The notes: a model not told the origin generated them from the sequence alone. Numbered from the stretch's first letter, positions 9,651 through 21,488 are shown. The stretch: DNA of 64,000 bases from Amoebophrya sp. A120 (GCA_905178155.1 CAJINV010000005.1:2110054-2174053), one strand, 5' to 3'. Numbers and translations: made by a program.

Positions 9651-12600
9651 TCACTCCTCCTCCAAAATCGGCCTCCCGACGGGCTCCGTGGGACTAGCCA
9701 TTTTCGTCAAGTAAGCCATTTTTTTCTTCATCAACAGTGGCGTGTCGACCTTGTCCTCGTCCCCGTCCTCGTCGTCTTCATTATGGATGTGTCAGGTTTG
9801 AAATCGACAAAGTTGAAGCAGAAAATGGATGCCAGTTAGACCTGAAGTTTGTAGTCGGTGCATGACAAATCTTCCCGGTCCTGGAAGCGAGTCTGTCATG
9901 CGGTTTAGGGCAAAAGGGCTGCCTTCTGTCATGCTAGTCAGCAGTCCAACTTTTGACCCTTACCGGGACTATGATCTGCCTCCCTTGCGTCCTCTGCAAT
10001 AGAGTCAGTTTTTGTATCGCATTTTATGCATTACAAGTTATAATTTCAACTTTGTCGATTTCAACTCTGACACATCCATACTCATCTTCCATGCTGTACA
10101 AACCCTGTTTGAGCGACATTTCCCCCGGTTGGTCTTCATCGTCGTCGGCACCGGCTGCCAGGTCCTCATCCTCGTCCTCTTCTCCTGCCAGCTGCTCCTT
10201 CCCCGCTAGCGCGAGTTGCGTCAACAGCTTCCCCATATTCGGGTCGATGTCGAGCTGTTCGTCCTCGATTTTCTCCAACAAAAGGATTGCGTGCAACGGC
10301 GACGCCTCCGCAAGGATCAGAAAGTGCTCTTCTCCCCACTTTTCCGTTTCCAGAATCGGGATCAATTCCGGGCGACGAATGCCAGCAAGCTATCACACCG
10401 AAAAGTGTTAACGTTAACGGAATTTGGCATGCAGAAATGCACGAGAAATGATGCCCAAATTTGTATTGCATAGCATGCATGATAGCGGCAATTTCTCACG
10501 CATGACAGCAATGCCTCAAAACCGTTAACGTTAACACTTTTTTGCTTGATACAAGCAGAGCGTCTTCCATCTCCAGTTTCTGGGCTAACCGCAGCGCCAC
10601 CTCGATCGGTGTCTCCGGGTGGACCGCGATTTGCAGTAGGTATTCGCACGACAATATCCTGCCTCAAAACTACGTCCCCACACGCCATGGTTTTAAGGTG
10701 AGAAATCTGCTAGACAAATCAACACGCTTTGGTTGTTGCGCATGACAAGTTCTTCTTTGGCGTCGTAGTGTAAAAATCCTGTTTAGCTAGTTCACCAGCA
10801 TCACAGATCTGACATATCATGCTGATTGGAGCTTGACAAATTCCGAAATACGAGTAGAAAACTCTTGTCATGGGGCTCCGCATGAAAAACATTTTCAGGC
10901 TCAGCATACAGATCTGCATGACAACTCTGGGGTGGGGACGTTTTTACAAATGATAGACAAATCGCTGGTTGGGATGGAGTACTTTGCCATTTCCGGAAAG
11001 AGACGAAAAATCAGAGGCAGGTAGGGGGCGAGAACCTGGTAGGATGAAAATCATGTTGAACTACCGATTCTATATACGATTTATTGTTGCGTACTGCAAA
11101 GTGGTAGAACTGCTCCTGTCAATTAGGTCGTGCATGAAGTGAAATAACAATAAGTGCTGAAACCACAACGAAATTCAACTCATAAGCGGAACAACTGTCG
11201 TCACTGATTCCGCGTAAAAAAGAAGCAGGACTGTCCTTACTGGCGACGTATTGTGAAAGAAAAATCCGGCGTAGAAGTACCTCATCCCGGATGAAAGGCA
11301 CCTTGAACAAGTGCAGCGCGATGCTGGTCAACGTTATGCCGAGTAAAAACCACGCACCCACGCCGGCACTGTCATGCCAAAGGAATTTTAGCACGCTGTA
11401 CTGCCTAGCCCTGATTTATTGTCATTTACAAATCTGCATGCTCATGATGTCTGTGTGTTTCATCATGCACAGCCGCATCAGAGTGTTTGGAAATTTCTCA
11501 TGCGCGACTCAGGATATAGAAAGTGGATCGATCAGTATTGTGGCTACGCAAGCTAAACACGCCTACGCTGTCATGCGCGTTTTCCAAAGCTTCTGGATTT
11601 GTCTTGCACCTTCACCATATCTTGACTACGCTGGCGTAGTACGCTTTTACACTGCACAAACGTGTCCCGCTCCTCATCCGGAATGATGCTCTGTTCTATG
11701 AAAAGGAAAAATCCTCCCCATATCGACAAGGCACGTCTTCGAAAATTTGCGTTGCTGATTTGTGACCACAAATCATCTCTGTGTTGCATGAAAGCAACTC
11801 CACAAGCTCCGCCGCACTCTACAGGCAGTTTGTCATGCTGTTGTACCTACAGCGTAGACGTCTGTCATGCAAAGCGCCCTGGCCAAAATCTGTCTGCTCA
11901 GGCTTAGTATGGGCCTGCGGCCGGTCCTCGCCAGCAAGACGAATCTGATTTGTGTACGAAAATCCAGCATCAGAAACTTCGTTTTGATATGGGGAGGGGG
12001 GATTTTTCATTCTGATATGTTCCTCCGCCGCTTTATTTGACGAAGCCCCGCCCGCTTCTTTGGACTTCTCTAGACTTCGGGAGACCGGTATCGAAAATGA
12101 AAGGTCGTGCATATTCACCCTGCTGAAACACGGTCATTTTTGCCAGGCAACTTCGAGGGCAACGAACATGAACATGAAGACTCACCCTATTGCTACTGCA
12201 AATGCCCCCGGCGACACGCAACTAATAAGTATTCCAACGCATAAGATTCGCGGAAACTTGGGCACTAGTTCTTGCAGCAGTAAAAAGCAAGCATGCCCAG
12301 AATTCATTCTACGTGGCCGCGGTCTCTGGAAGTAGGGCGCATTATGTACAGGCCCCACTCGTGTTCGTCCGCTCCTAGACTCTATCTAGAGCAAAGCAGG
12401 CGTGATCATTCTGGTTCTCTGCAAGACACCGTTTTGTCCTTCTTCGAACTGCAACTAGTACGGGAACTTCGCAATACAAATTTGCAGAGGGGGAAATGTT
12501 GAACTTTTCTCATCGATACCCGCGGCCGCAGACTGCACGCACTCGATCAGGTTCAGTGCCAAATCCAGCTCCTCCGCGCAGCCCTTGTCTGTGGCCGTCT

Positions 12601-14561
12601 TGAACAGCTATCCTGTGCAAAAACGGGGCTCACACCCCTGAGGGCGGTTGGTAAATCTGCAACACAAATTTCCGATTCCAAGTTTTGGGAGTGATGTTGC
12701 ATGACAACTTTCTATCTGCAGTGTAGTGCTGATTAGCAAGAACTACGGCCGCATTAATACAAAGAGGCCTGCGGATCCTGTTTACAGCATATACAAATCC
12801 CAGAACACGAATACTACAAATTCCTGATGTGCATTGCAGATGTTTTTGGCGATGCAAATCTGCATGACAACTCTGGCGTGGGGACGACGTTATATTTGCT
12901 CAGGATAACAGCGTCAGCTTCTTCAGCTCCTCCTGTTTGTCCTTCAGCTGCTGCTTCAGCTGCTTCTCCTGCTCCTCCACGTCTGCGCCTTCCGCTAGCA
13001 ACTTGTCCAGTGGCATCCCGGGTAAAAACGGGGCCCACCCACACCCTAGAGTTGTAAAATGCGAATCTGCAAGCCTAAAGCATTTCTCGTGCGGAGACCT
13101 CCACCCATGCAGAGCAGATATTTCTGGCGTTGTTTTGAGATTTGTGATGCTGGAATCAGCATGATCATGTACGCGATCTGTGATGCTGCTTGACAGCACT
13201 AGCTAAAGACCACGACTACTACATTTTTGCAACAACCCCAACTTTGTCATGCGCAACATCAGCCAAAGCCTGTTGATTTGTCTAGCAGATTATTTACCAT
13301 CTCGACTAAGGGGGGCAGATGGGGATGTTTTTACACAGAATAAGTTCTGCGCGCTGCTCGACCGACAAGTCCTTCAAGAATTCCTCGGCCGCCGCGGTGT
13401 CTTCCTCCGTCGTGTTATCACTATGAAAAATCCCCCCTCCCCATATCAAAATGGAAACTTCTGATGCTGATTTGCGTAGACAAATCAGCTTTGTATTCCA
13501 GAGAGGCATCGCGGGCAGATCTCCAGGCTAGATAGGGGCGTATGTGTCTAGTTGTTCAGCATGGCAAACGGCTCCCCTTTAGGCCCCAGAGCATGAAAAA
13601 TCGCTGCCATCATGAGGCGAAAGCTCCTGCCCTTGTCTTCTTGCAGGACAAATATGATTTGTGACCTCAAATCAGCAACGCAAATTTTCGAAGTCATACC
13701 TTTTCAATATGGGGAGGGGGGATATTTCCTTTCAATACGTGTCCTCGTCGATCAACGCGTGCTATCCTGAGTCAAAGCGTCCCCGTCCAGTAGTCAAGCG
13801 TCCCCGTCCAATGAATAGTCAAGATGGGTGGAATTTGGGTACACAAATCCACAAGGTTTGGCTGCTGCGCAGGACAAGTTTGCACTCTCGTAGTGGAGAG
13901 CTGTTTGAGGTTGTGATAAAGTGCCGCATCATAAATCTACTTCGACTACCTTTTATCCTAATATCAGCATCGCAAACTCCCGGACAGCACTAGAAAACGG
14001 TCCTGAAGAATCTTACGGGGCTTCGCATCAGAAATCTTTTAGGCGTGCGGATTCGCATAACAACTATGGCGTGGAGACGCTTTTGCTCAGGATACATGCT
14101 CTTCGATGGAGGTGGACGAGGAGCCGGCAGCCCCCGAAGCGGCAGGCCGCCCCTTCCCCTTACTCGCTGCGTCTTCGTGCTCCATTTCTGCCAAAGAAAG
14201 GAACAGGTCCCGTTCCGCGCGCTGCAGGTCGGACTGCTTCGACGTAATTTCGTTCTCCAGCTGCGCCGCGAGGTGCTTATGCATTGCAAAAGCATCGTAC
14301 TTCTAGAACTAGTATCAGATGCATTACAAATTTGCTCAGTATGGGAGCTGGAATTTGTCATGCTGTTTTACCTTAAGAACATGCATCACTGCAACTAGTA
14401 CGAGTGCGATGCTTTTGCACAGGATAGTCCTTCAGCTGCGACAACTCGTGGGTGAGTCGCTCCTTTTCCTTCCGCTCTAAAAAATCGTCGACCTGTTGCT
14501 GCTCCATTGCGGAGAGCGCCCCGCCGGAGCCGGTCCGGTCGAGCGTCGAAATGTCCGGCAT
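9651..14561 (-). CDS. Coiled-coil and membrane protein cut by 12 introns
   Basis: I do not recognise the family. Exons (minus): 14561-14427, 14272-14095, 13757-13738, 13410-13343, 13008-12907, about 12603-12518, about 12106-12018, 11691 to about 11662, about 11384-11281, 11035-10956, 10649-10552, 10385-10081, 9776-9651; about 480 aa. The ATG at 14561 opens MPDISTLDRTG. The N-terminal half is charged coiled coil (LKQQLKDKQEELKKL). A membrane helix, GVGAWFLLGITLTSIALHLF, lies in the exon near 11340. A helical segment follows (YLLQIAVHPETPIEVALRLA), then an acidic stretch (EEDEDEDLAAGADDDEDQ) and a tail ending GRPILEEE. Eleven introns are introners; one (11036-11280) is GT-AG. One exon is 20 bases. 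Every join tested keeps the frame, which is the best evidence that the gene is real. Confidence 0.75.
9782..10080. mobile_element. Family F introner
   Basis: Ends TATGGATGTGTCAGG and CTGACACATCCATA. Flanks TTCAT/CTCAT (4 of 5). Removal joins SMEDE|DDEDGDEDK on the minus strand. Confidence 0.9.
10391..10551. mobile_element. Family D introner (161 bp)
   Basis: The ends carry GTGTTAACGTTAACGG and its inverted repeat CGTTAACGTTAACAC. Perfect flank CAAGC at 10386-10390 and 10552-10556. Removal joins EDALL|AGIRRPEL. Only copy of its family here. Confidence 0.92.
10655..10955. mobile_element. Family C introner
   Basis: Ends TATCCTGCCTCAAAACTACG and GTGGGGACGTTTTTAC...GATA. Perfect flank GACAA. Removal joins PTSDL|SCEYLLQ on the minus strand. 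Confidence 0.93.
11385..11661. mobile_element. Degenerate family C introner
   Basis: The right end, GTAGTACGCTTTTACACTGC, resembles the family C end. The left end is decayed, so limits are approximate. It separates DEERDTFV from the membrane-helix exon. Confidence 0.55.
11697..12017. mobile_element. Family A introner
   Basis: Ends TATG...GGAAAAATCC and GGGGGGATTTTTCATTCTGATA. Perfect flank TGTTC. Removal joins NKAAEE|QSIIPDEE. Internal orientation is opposite to the 1907 copy. Confidence 0.95.
12112..12517. mobile_element. Unclassified introner-like intron
   Basis: Lies between GTGCA|TATTCACCC and CATCGATA|CCCGC. The TAT/ATA ends are present but the flanks do not match. A join of SAAAG to DLSFSIPV is open if the boundary moves by one base. 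Confidence 0.5.
12609..12906. mobile_element. Family C introner
   Basis: Ends TATCCTGTGCAAAAACGGGG and GTGGGGACG...CAGGATA. Perfect flank ACAGC. Removal joins KKLTL|FKTATDKGC on the minus strand. Confidence 0.93.
13014..13342. mobile_element. Family C introner
   Basis: Ends CATCCCGGGTAAAAACGGGG and GGGGATGTTTTTACACAGAATA. Flanks AGTGG/AGTTC (3 of 5). Removal joins QRAEL|DKLLAEGA in frame. Confidence 0.85.
13416..13737. mobile_element. Family A introner
   Basis: Ends TATCACTATGAAAAATCCCC and GGGGGGATATTTCC...AATA. Perfect flank CGTGT. Removal joins DEDT|TEEDTAAA on the minus strand. Confidence 0.95.
13763..14094. mobile_element. Family C introner with internal tandem repeat
   Basis: Ends TATCCTGAGTCAAAGCGTCC and GTGGAGACGC...CAGGATA. 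Flanks CGTGC/CATGC (4 of 5). AGTCAA(A)GCGTCCCCGTCCA is doubled at the left end. Removal joins IEEH|ALIDED. Confidence 0.9.
14278..14426. mobile_element. Family G introner (149 bp)
   Basis: Ends TATGCATTGCAAAAGCATCG and GCGATGCTTTTGCACAGGATA. Flanks GTGCT/GTCCT (4 of 5). Removal joins SQLKD|LAAQLENE. Confidence 0.9.
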
Positions 14562-15333
14562 GGCTTTTGCTTTTTCTACTTACTTGTCAATCAAAAATGA
14601 ACTATTTATGTTCTCACTTTTGTATGCGAATATGTATAAACCGACTTCTTTCTGGGGAGGAGCGACGCGTCACTCCGTTGATAACGGCATTGCTCAGAAG
14701 AACTGAGACTGTGCGGTGATGATCACGATTATATATACCCCAGGAGTGCACTTGGCGCTGCACGACTTCTAAAGAACCAACCCATAAGCAACAAATTTGG
14801 CTTTCAGTGCATTCCCGCTCGTAAGCACCAAGAACTCGAGACCATTTTGCAAGTTTAGGTACGGCTTCGCTCAAGCGGCAACAACTTAAAAAACCGCTGC
14901 AGATAATGACAAAGCCGTCCGCTTTCCGGTCTGGGCGGCTTTGTCTGCATATATGAATGATTACCATAGGAGCTCCTACGTAGTACCGAAAACAGATTGT
15001 TGATCTTCCATTTGATGCGGTCCTCGAGAACACTTTCTACGACGTATATATCAAGTCGCAAAGACTCACGACGTCGCTGACGTGTGAATATTTTTGCGTC
15101 TCCAAGATGATGCGATCATCTCGCGTATCATTCCGTCCTGCTGAAACTATTATAATATGCGCCGACCACAGTAAAAGAGGAGCGGCTTTGCTTGTTATTC
15201 TTCGATGATTGTCTGCAACAGACAGTGTTGTGTTGTGTTCTGCAAATAACAAGACTTTTGCTTCATCACCTTCCTGTGCTTCCTTCAGCAGCTCCACGGC
15301 GCGGAGGTTTTGAAGATGAGCATTCATGTATCC
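14562..15333. other. Intergenic region
   Basis: Lies between the stop of the WD40 gene and the start of the coiled-coil gene, both on minus. No coding frame was seen. It should hold the 5' region of the gene at 14561. Confidence 0.6.
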
Positions 15334-18300
15334 TCACTCCGCCTCTTCCAGCCTGATGTGGTACTTCTTCGGCACTTTCCACATGGACACCAATCCGTCC
15401 GTGCTGCACAGAGTATGGGAAGGAACCAATTGAATCAAGTACGTAGTGGTCAGCAGCTTGCACAACTAATATTTCACCTATTCATTATAATCGACTAGTA
15501 CCTTTTTTACCTCCGTGATACAGCAACAGGCTGCAGTCCTGTGTGCTCGTCACACCTCCCAGATAACTTGCTTATTTGACGGCAGTAGAAGTAGACGTAG
15601 AAGCAAGGCGCTGGCGATAGATGTCGTCCTTGTAAGTATCATTTTCATGCCTTGAGCTTGACCACGCTGCTAACATAATTAACTCATGCAAACAAAGCAG
15701 AACCTAGCTTCGACTTTTGACTCAAAACTTTCCTCGCATAGGTGAAGAGAATCATGTTGTCCCGGGAAAAGACACAGTCGCGGACCTGAAATAAATGTGA
15801 TGATATTGATTCATACAACAAACTACCATGCATATCCAGTATGACAAACGTAGCCATCTTGCAACATATTGCGCAACATCACAAACTTCCTCGAACACAC
15901 TTTTTTTTTTCTTGCCTACTTCAGTAAGTACCCACGACTCGTGCGCTTTGAAGCTCGTCTGCAGGGACGCCTTGAAGGCGGCTTTGCTGGGTTGGATGTT
16001 CCATATTCGCACGGTGCTGTCCCGCCCGACTGTGGCAAGTATTCGCCCACACTGGCTGAAGGCAACCTGTGATTTTGATGAACAAGATGCATTTGAATTT
16101 AGATTATCGTGTGTCTCGTCTTCTTCCCGATTTTCTTGTTCTAGCAAAAGCCATCTATTTAGCAACCTGTAGACTGAAGTGACACGAACAACTGTTGAAA
16201 AAGGAAAACCAAAACGTGGGACAAAAATTTTATGATCTACCTTATAGATCGCTTCCGTGTGCCCGGTCAGCTGGTGGTGCTCCAGATTGTACTTCTATCC
16301 CTTGCAAACAATGTCGATCTGGGTCTGAAAATCTGTCATGCTCGTCTACATGCATGACTACTCTAATAATTGTTCCCGACGTGGCAGGCCAACAACTTGT
16401 TCTTCCCAGATCGATATCATTTGCAAAGGATAACCCGCGCGGTTTTTCGATACTCTCCCGGGCCGTGTCCTTTGTCAAGTCCTTGAGGTTCCACAGCCGC
16501 GCCATGCAGTCCTCGCCCACGGTCACCAGAAACGTATCCGAATTCGGCGAGATCGCTACACTATTGATGCACCCGAGGTGCCCCTCGAGCCGCGCGCGGA
16601 GGTCGCACCTGAGAAAGCAAGTTTCTAAGTTTCTCTCTAGTGGTGGGCGAATTTATAAAAAAAATTGTCCCGAAAAATCCAGAGGTGCATGGCTGAGTAA
16701 GTACGAGTAACTCTAGAAAGGGACAAGTACAACGATCCACACCCATTCCTTCATGAAGTACACGTGCGAGTTGTAAGTAGACCCAACAACGAACAAACTG
16801 CAAGTCTTCGTCTTCCGACCAATACCAAGGTAAACAAAGAAATACATAAGAAAAATACGTGGGCAGTTCCCAGTTGACGTGCCATACGCACACAATGGAG
16901 TCGGCGCCTACCGTGACTAACTTTCTCCCGTCCGTTGGTGCAAAAGAGAGGGACATTACGTGGGTATGCATCGCAAAAATTGTGCCGCAAATCGTAGACG
17001 TGAGTGAAGTTTCCAGTAGAGTCAAAAACGAAATCCAACGTTGTATCTATTTTTACACCACCCCGAAACCACTGGCTCTCTCGTTGTCATGCCGAATTTT
17101 TTTTTGATGATTTCCATTTTCTCTGTGATCACGTACAAAGCAAAAAAAGAACTTTGGAGTAGAGATTTGTGTCAAGCACGACGCTCCGAGAGATAGGTTC
17201 GTAGCCGACGCGTCTTATGATCGGCAGCTACTGGGGCCTGCTCCACGTCATGCGATAGAGTGTCGGCATTTTTGCTTCGGATACGATTTTGCGTGCGCGG
17301 ACTTTCCCAGCAGCGGCACGTTCTGGTCCACATCCCAGAGAAAAATTCGCGTGTCTGCCCCCGCGGACGCGAAGTTCTGACTGTTGGGTGCGAACTGCAA
17401 GCTCCATACCCAGTTCGCGTGCGCGCGCAGGATGGAAATCGGGAAACCGGTGTTCCTATCCAAAGGAAAAATGATCCAACCCCATACGCAAATCTAAAAA
17501 CAAGGATGGACTTCTATTCTCATGCACGAATTCTACTAGGTACAGCAATCTATACACAAATGAGCTTGATGTCAAGCAGCAGGGCAAAGGGGCACACAAT
17601 TCGAAATAACATTCTGCAGGCAATTTCTCCTTCCTACTGCTAGTCTGGGCAAGTCGTGCAGCCTTCGCTCATGTGTAAAAAACGTTTGCGTTCATTTTCT
17701 AGTGGAGCCACTTAGGAGTACCGCGAACTATGGTGCCCACTTGCTCCAGCCTTGTGCGGTTGTCCAACCTCATGCTGTACTATAAAACTTTCTTGTCAGT
17801 TGTATGCTGTGAAGCATTTTGTTTCCGCTCGGGTAGTCGACTTCCCAAAGCCGTATTGTCCCGTCTGAAGAGGTGGATGCCAAAACTTGACAGTCGGGGG
17901 AGTTATCCTCTGCAAAAGTATCGCAGTCGTACTATCTAATTGCAGGCATGCATTACAAATCTAGTTCATAAGGCAAATCCGCACTACAGTAATGCTGAGC
18001 CAATTTGTATTGCAATTTATACTAGTACGTTACTTTTGCAATTCATAGGAGTATTGCACGCACCAAATGGTGTCCCCGTGCCCGGTCAGCGAGATAAGGA
18101 GCTGGTACCTGATAGATCAGGGGGGGAATTATCGTAGTGGTCGCATTAGCATGCTTCTTTTTTCGGATCAGGATAATTCTTGTGCCAAACATGGAGGTCG
18201 TGGCATACGTATAAGTATAACAAAGTCGTTGCTCTCTTTGTCCGATGAAAAAGAAATAAATTATACGTCATCAGACACCACAGGTGTATTTTGTTGTCAC

Positions 18301-18391
18301 TGGATGCTGCTGCCATCTGCTTGCCGTTTGGGCATAACGCGATGCACCAGACGGGAAACAGCTTCTCGTAGCCCTGTCGCTCCTCGTCCAT
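15334..18391 (-). CDS. WD40-repeat protein
   Basis: Beta-propeller scaffold with about seven WD units; which complex it serves cannot be told. Start ATG at 18391 (AAGATGG context). Exons include 18391-18282, 18108-18048, about 17898-17821, about 17451-17284, about 17030-16859, 16608-16433, about 16290-16241, 16066-15920, 15785 to about 15732, possibly one near 15640-15590, and a last one to 15334 ending KYHIRLEEAE. WD signatures in order: ASSDNKIHL, STSSDGTIRLWEV, SAGADTRIFLWDV, TVGADSIVCVWHV, TVGEDCMARLWNL, TVGRDSTVRIWNI. Introns at 18109-18281, 16609-16858, 16067-16240 and 15786-15919 are GT-AG. Those at 17904, 17457, 17044 and 16296 are introners. The join across 17044-17283 and the last two exons are not fully resolved. 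Confidence 0.8.
16296..16432. mobile_element. Short family B-like introner (137 bp)
   Basis: Ends TATCCCTTGCAAACAATG...GATCTGGGTCTG and CCCAGATCGATATC...GGATA. The flanks match poorly (ACTTC/ACCCG). Removing the element plus 5 bases joins EKPRG|YNLEHHQL in the WD40 frame. Confidence 0.8.
17044..17283. mobile_element. Introner-like intron, family C-like left end
   Basis: Starts TATCTATTTTTACACCACCC and ends CGGCATTTTTGCTTCGGATA. Flanks CGTTG/CGATT (3 of 5). It interrupts the WD40 gene; the exact join is unresolved. Confidence 0.5.
17457..17820. mobile_element. Introner-like intron in WD40 gene
   Basis: Left end TATCCAAAGGAAAAATGATC is family A-like; the right end is decayed. Flanks GTTCC/GTTTC (4 of 5). 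Removal joins YPSGN|TGFPISIL on the minus strand. Confidence 0.65.
17904..18047. mobile_element. Family G introner (144 bp)
   Basis: Ends TATCCTCTGCAAAAGTATCG and TTACTTTTGCAATTCATA. Perfect flank GGAGT. Removal joins CVQYS|PDCQVLAS and completes a WD repeat. Confidence 0.93.
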
Positions 18392-20380
18392 CTTGTCGGC
18401 TATCCTTTAGAAAAAACCTAGCACGGCAATGGCACAGTCCAAACTTGCAAACTTATACACCGACCTGGAAAGCTTGTTGCAGACACCTCGTCAACTATCG
18501 ACTGTAGAACTTATGCGGAGAGGCTTACACAAAACAACAGATCTGCTGTGCTAGCTTTTTTTCTCTGCGATATTTGTACTCAGTGACAGGTAGAGCGGAA
18601 AGTTTTTCGGCCCCGCCGAAACCCCGCCGCCCATTTTCGGTCTATGTGGGTGCGGTGGTCGGGTCCTCGAGCACTGGCGATGGGAAAAAAGGCTGAGCAG
18701 CGCGGTGGTGTGCGATAGTGTTTCAGTACGACTGGGCGGTACACCGTCCGCGTAGTCGACACTGTGCGCGAACGCTTCGCTGGCTCTCCAGTATACGAGG
18801 TGTTGCGATTCCCGCGTGCTGCCGTTCCCTGCTCCGATGAAGAAGGTAGCAACGCAATTTTCCTCACCAGCCTGCAAGTGCTTTGAAGGTTATGTCACCT
18901 CGGGCTCCTTCTGCTCACTGCAGTTCTACTTGCACCTGCGCTCCTTCTGCATTCCTCCTGGTAAGAACGCTGAGGTATTTTGCAAGGTCTGGGCGCCGCC
19001 GTGGTCTGACTCGGAGCGGGTCACCAGAAACCTCCACCTCACCGCTGTGGTATCAGTTCTGCAGCTGAAAGTGGACTTATGGGTACTAGTTGACCACCGC
19101 TTTTTTTCTTTCCGGACCTAGATTTAACCTCGCTTCTTGCAGTGCAGCGACAAAACTCCGAGATCACGTCCCCGCGCACCGTCGTAAGTAGAAAGTACGT
19201 TCTTCTCCTTGAGGAAAAAATGTAGAGGAAAGAACTGTGTGTTCGTTGTAAATCTACCCGCCGCGACGGAGCACTGGTGGTCCTTCTGGAAAATGAAATT
19301 CCAAAGAGGTAGCGGAAGTACTGACTTCTTGACACTCGTTCTCACGCAGGTGCTAGAGCAGTTCTTGCGGCGGGTGCGAGCTCGTAACCACGTGCTGGTA
19401 ACCACGTGCTGGTCGTGAAGAACCGGTTCTTCTTGTTCGCGCCGCCTTGTTCCCGTCCGACACGACCTCCACGCAGCTCCGCACAGGCCTGCTCGATCTT
19501 GGACTCAAACGTGGGTAGAGGAGAAAAGCAGCTTTGTCAATATTTCTCCGGTGACGTAGAAGCGCTAGTCTTATTTTCGCAGGAACTTGTAGAGGTGGTT
19601 GTAGTTTCTTTTTCTTTTCTTCTTCTATCTTATTTGCGCGGGTAGAACTTCTTGTTCGATCGTCCGTCGTGCAGCATCATACAATATTCGACTTCGAAGT
19701 TCTTTCGTGTGGTCGCTTTTACCTAGAAGTTCATTTTATCAACTATATCAATCCTCGCAAAACTAAGACGTAACATGCATGCGAAATTGTAAACAAGTGA
19801 ATGTGGATCTCGATCTTGAACTTGATGAGGACCTGTAGAAATAAAACTCGGGGACTCTTCTTGAATGCTGAGATACAAATAGTTGTAGCGCAAGACACAG
19901 TTAAAGACGACTTTTCGCAAACGAGGGACAAGACTAGAGGCAGTGCGAATCTCGTCTTTTTGTTTTCAACTAGGAACATTTCCCTCGCTGGCATAAATAT
20001 TTCTCTCACGACCACTCTTGCGAGACAGTTGAGTTAACAAGATTGACAGAAACCACGACCCTGTCTTTCATGATCTTCTCGTCGCTCTGCGACCACTCCA
20101 TTTCTTTTGCCCCTCACAAGAACAGTCAGTGACGCAAAATAGCCTGCCTGCAGGTCTTCCACTCTTGTACCTGAGGTACTTCGGTCTTCGTGTATGAGAA
20201 GTGTGCGTGCTTATTCTTTCTATCAGCATGCGCGATATTTATATGTCAAAGTGAACTGCGCGGTTATGTAGTACTGATTATATATGTTTGGACGAGATCA
20301 AATTGGTGTGTGAGTAGAGCGAGTCTCCCTCTGACAACAACTTCTTTTCTCGCACTCTGATGTAATGTTTTACAGAGTGA
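18392..20380. other. Two kb without a convincing gene
   Basis: Short open frames exist on both strands. The best is plus 18838-19121, with several Cys residues (CKCFEGYVTSGSFC) but no recognised domain or support from neighbours. A 14-base tandem pair (TAACCACGTGCTGG) lies near 19384-19411. Confidence 0.5.
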
Positions 20381-21488
20381 TCACAAAAAATCGTCTTCCT
20401 CGCTAGAGTCATCGCCAACATCGATTTCCCCTAACCGCCGCTGCCTCCCTATCAACCTGAAAAGTGCAACTCCTGGTTCCCCCGAAGATGTAGGAAAAGG
20501 AAGTGTTTGTCTAGTACAAAAGCTTTTCAATCTGGAAGAATTTGCCGCATTACATGCATCACCAGCACCACAGGTTTGCGCCGCAGAATAGCGATGAAAT
20601 AGATCTGTGTAGTTGCAAAAACGTCGCTCAGCAAGCGCAGGACTTGTCTTGCTGTGTAAAGGAAATCATACTTCGCACTTCGAGAGCCCGGATCAGCGAG
20701 ACTACTGGTGGTCATTTCATGCAAATTGTGTTTTGATTTTGAATTGAATCTGAACAACTTAATATGCATGAGAAAAACGAGTTTCCGCGCCTCTGGGGGT
20801 GACGCAGCTGGTGCACATATCGGTTTGATACTTTCTTCGTACCGGCGCTTCCTCTCGTCGGCCTCATCCCGCAGCTTCTGGTCCGAGGGTAGAAGTATGC
20901 ATTGCAATAGTTGTATTGCATCGTAGTAGTGCAAATTGCATGACAAATTAATGATCCCAATGAAATTGTCTTGGCAGATTCATGCATCAAAAAAACCCAA
21001 TCTGGTGTCCCGCACGTCTCTAAATTGATGCGCTACGAGTGCGATTATACTTTTGCACGGGATAGGCAGGTTCCGTCGGTTCAAGTTCTCTTTTTCCTGC
21101 ATCTTCCGTAGCCGCTCCTTCCACTCCGGACTTCCCTGCACGCCGCCCTGTGCCCGGTTTTCCCGCGCTCGCCGTATCACGGGGGACAAGAATCTCTTGC
21201 GTATTGGATGTTTATTTCCGCTTTTGTTTCATTATATCAATGCGCAAAGCAAATTTCACATGAAAACCCGGTATGTTGCCCTCTGGTACAACTTCAGTGT
21301 GTTGTGCCAATGCTCGTGTGGCATCGAAAGTGTCTATTTTTGCAAACAAAGATATGAAGCTTCTTCCGTGTTGTCACCCCGGATAGTTCTGTTGGCTTCC
21401 TCGATTAGTGCTCGCGACGCCGTACGAGACGAAGCCTGGTTGTGTGGAGTTTTCACGAGAGGATGAACGACATACTGCTCGAGGTCAC
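20381..21488 (-). CDS. Small charged protein with acidic C-terminus
   Basis: Family not recognised. Exons (minus): about 21483-21355, about 21207-21065, about 20890-20785, 20456-20381. The N-terminal start was not found and may lie upstream of 21488. Visible segments: EQYVVHPLVKTPHNQAS, an RNA- or ribosome-like basic helix region (SPEWKERLRKMQEKENLNRR, then DEADERKRRYEES), and a terminal exon ending GEIDVGDDSSEEDDFL. The arrangement of a basic coiled region and an SSEEDDF tail is typical of nuclear or spliceosome-associated factors, but that is only suggestive. Two introns are introners; the last has a TTTTCAG acceptor. Confidence 0.6.
20896..21064. mobile_element. Family G introner (169 bp)
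   Basis: Ends TATGCATTGCAATAG and ATTATACTTTTGCACGGGATA. Flanks AGAAG/GGCAG (3 of 5). Removal joins RRNLP|PSDQKLRD. Confidence 0.85.
21213..21354. mobile_element. Introner-like intron (142 bp)
   Basis: TATTTCCGCTTTTG at left, TTTTTGCAAACAAAGATA at right. The flanks do not match. Removing it plus 5 bases joins NTEEAS|PIRKRFLS in frame. Confidence 0.55.

Noticed and set aside
9700-9725. TAGCCATTTTCGTCAAG resembles the dinoflagellate spliced leader
   Set aside because: It lies inside the coding exon LTKMASP of the minus gene and has mismatches; coincidence.
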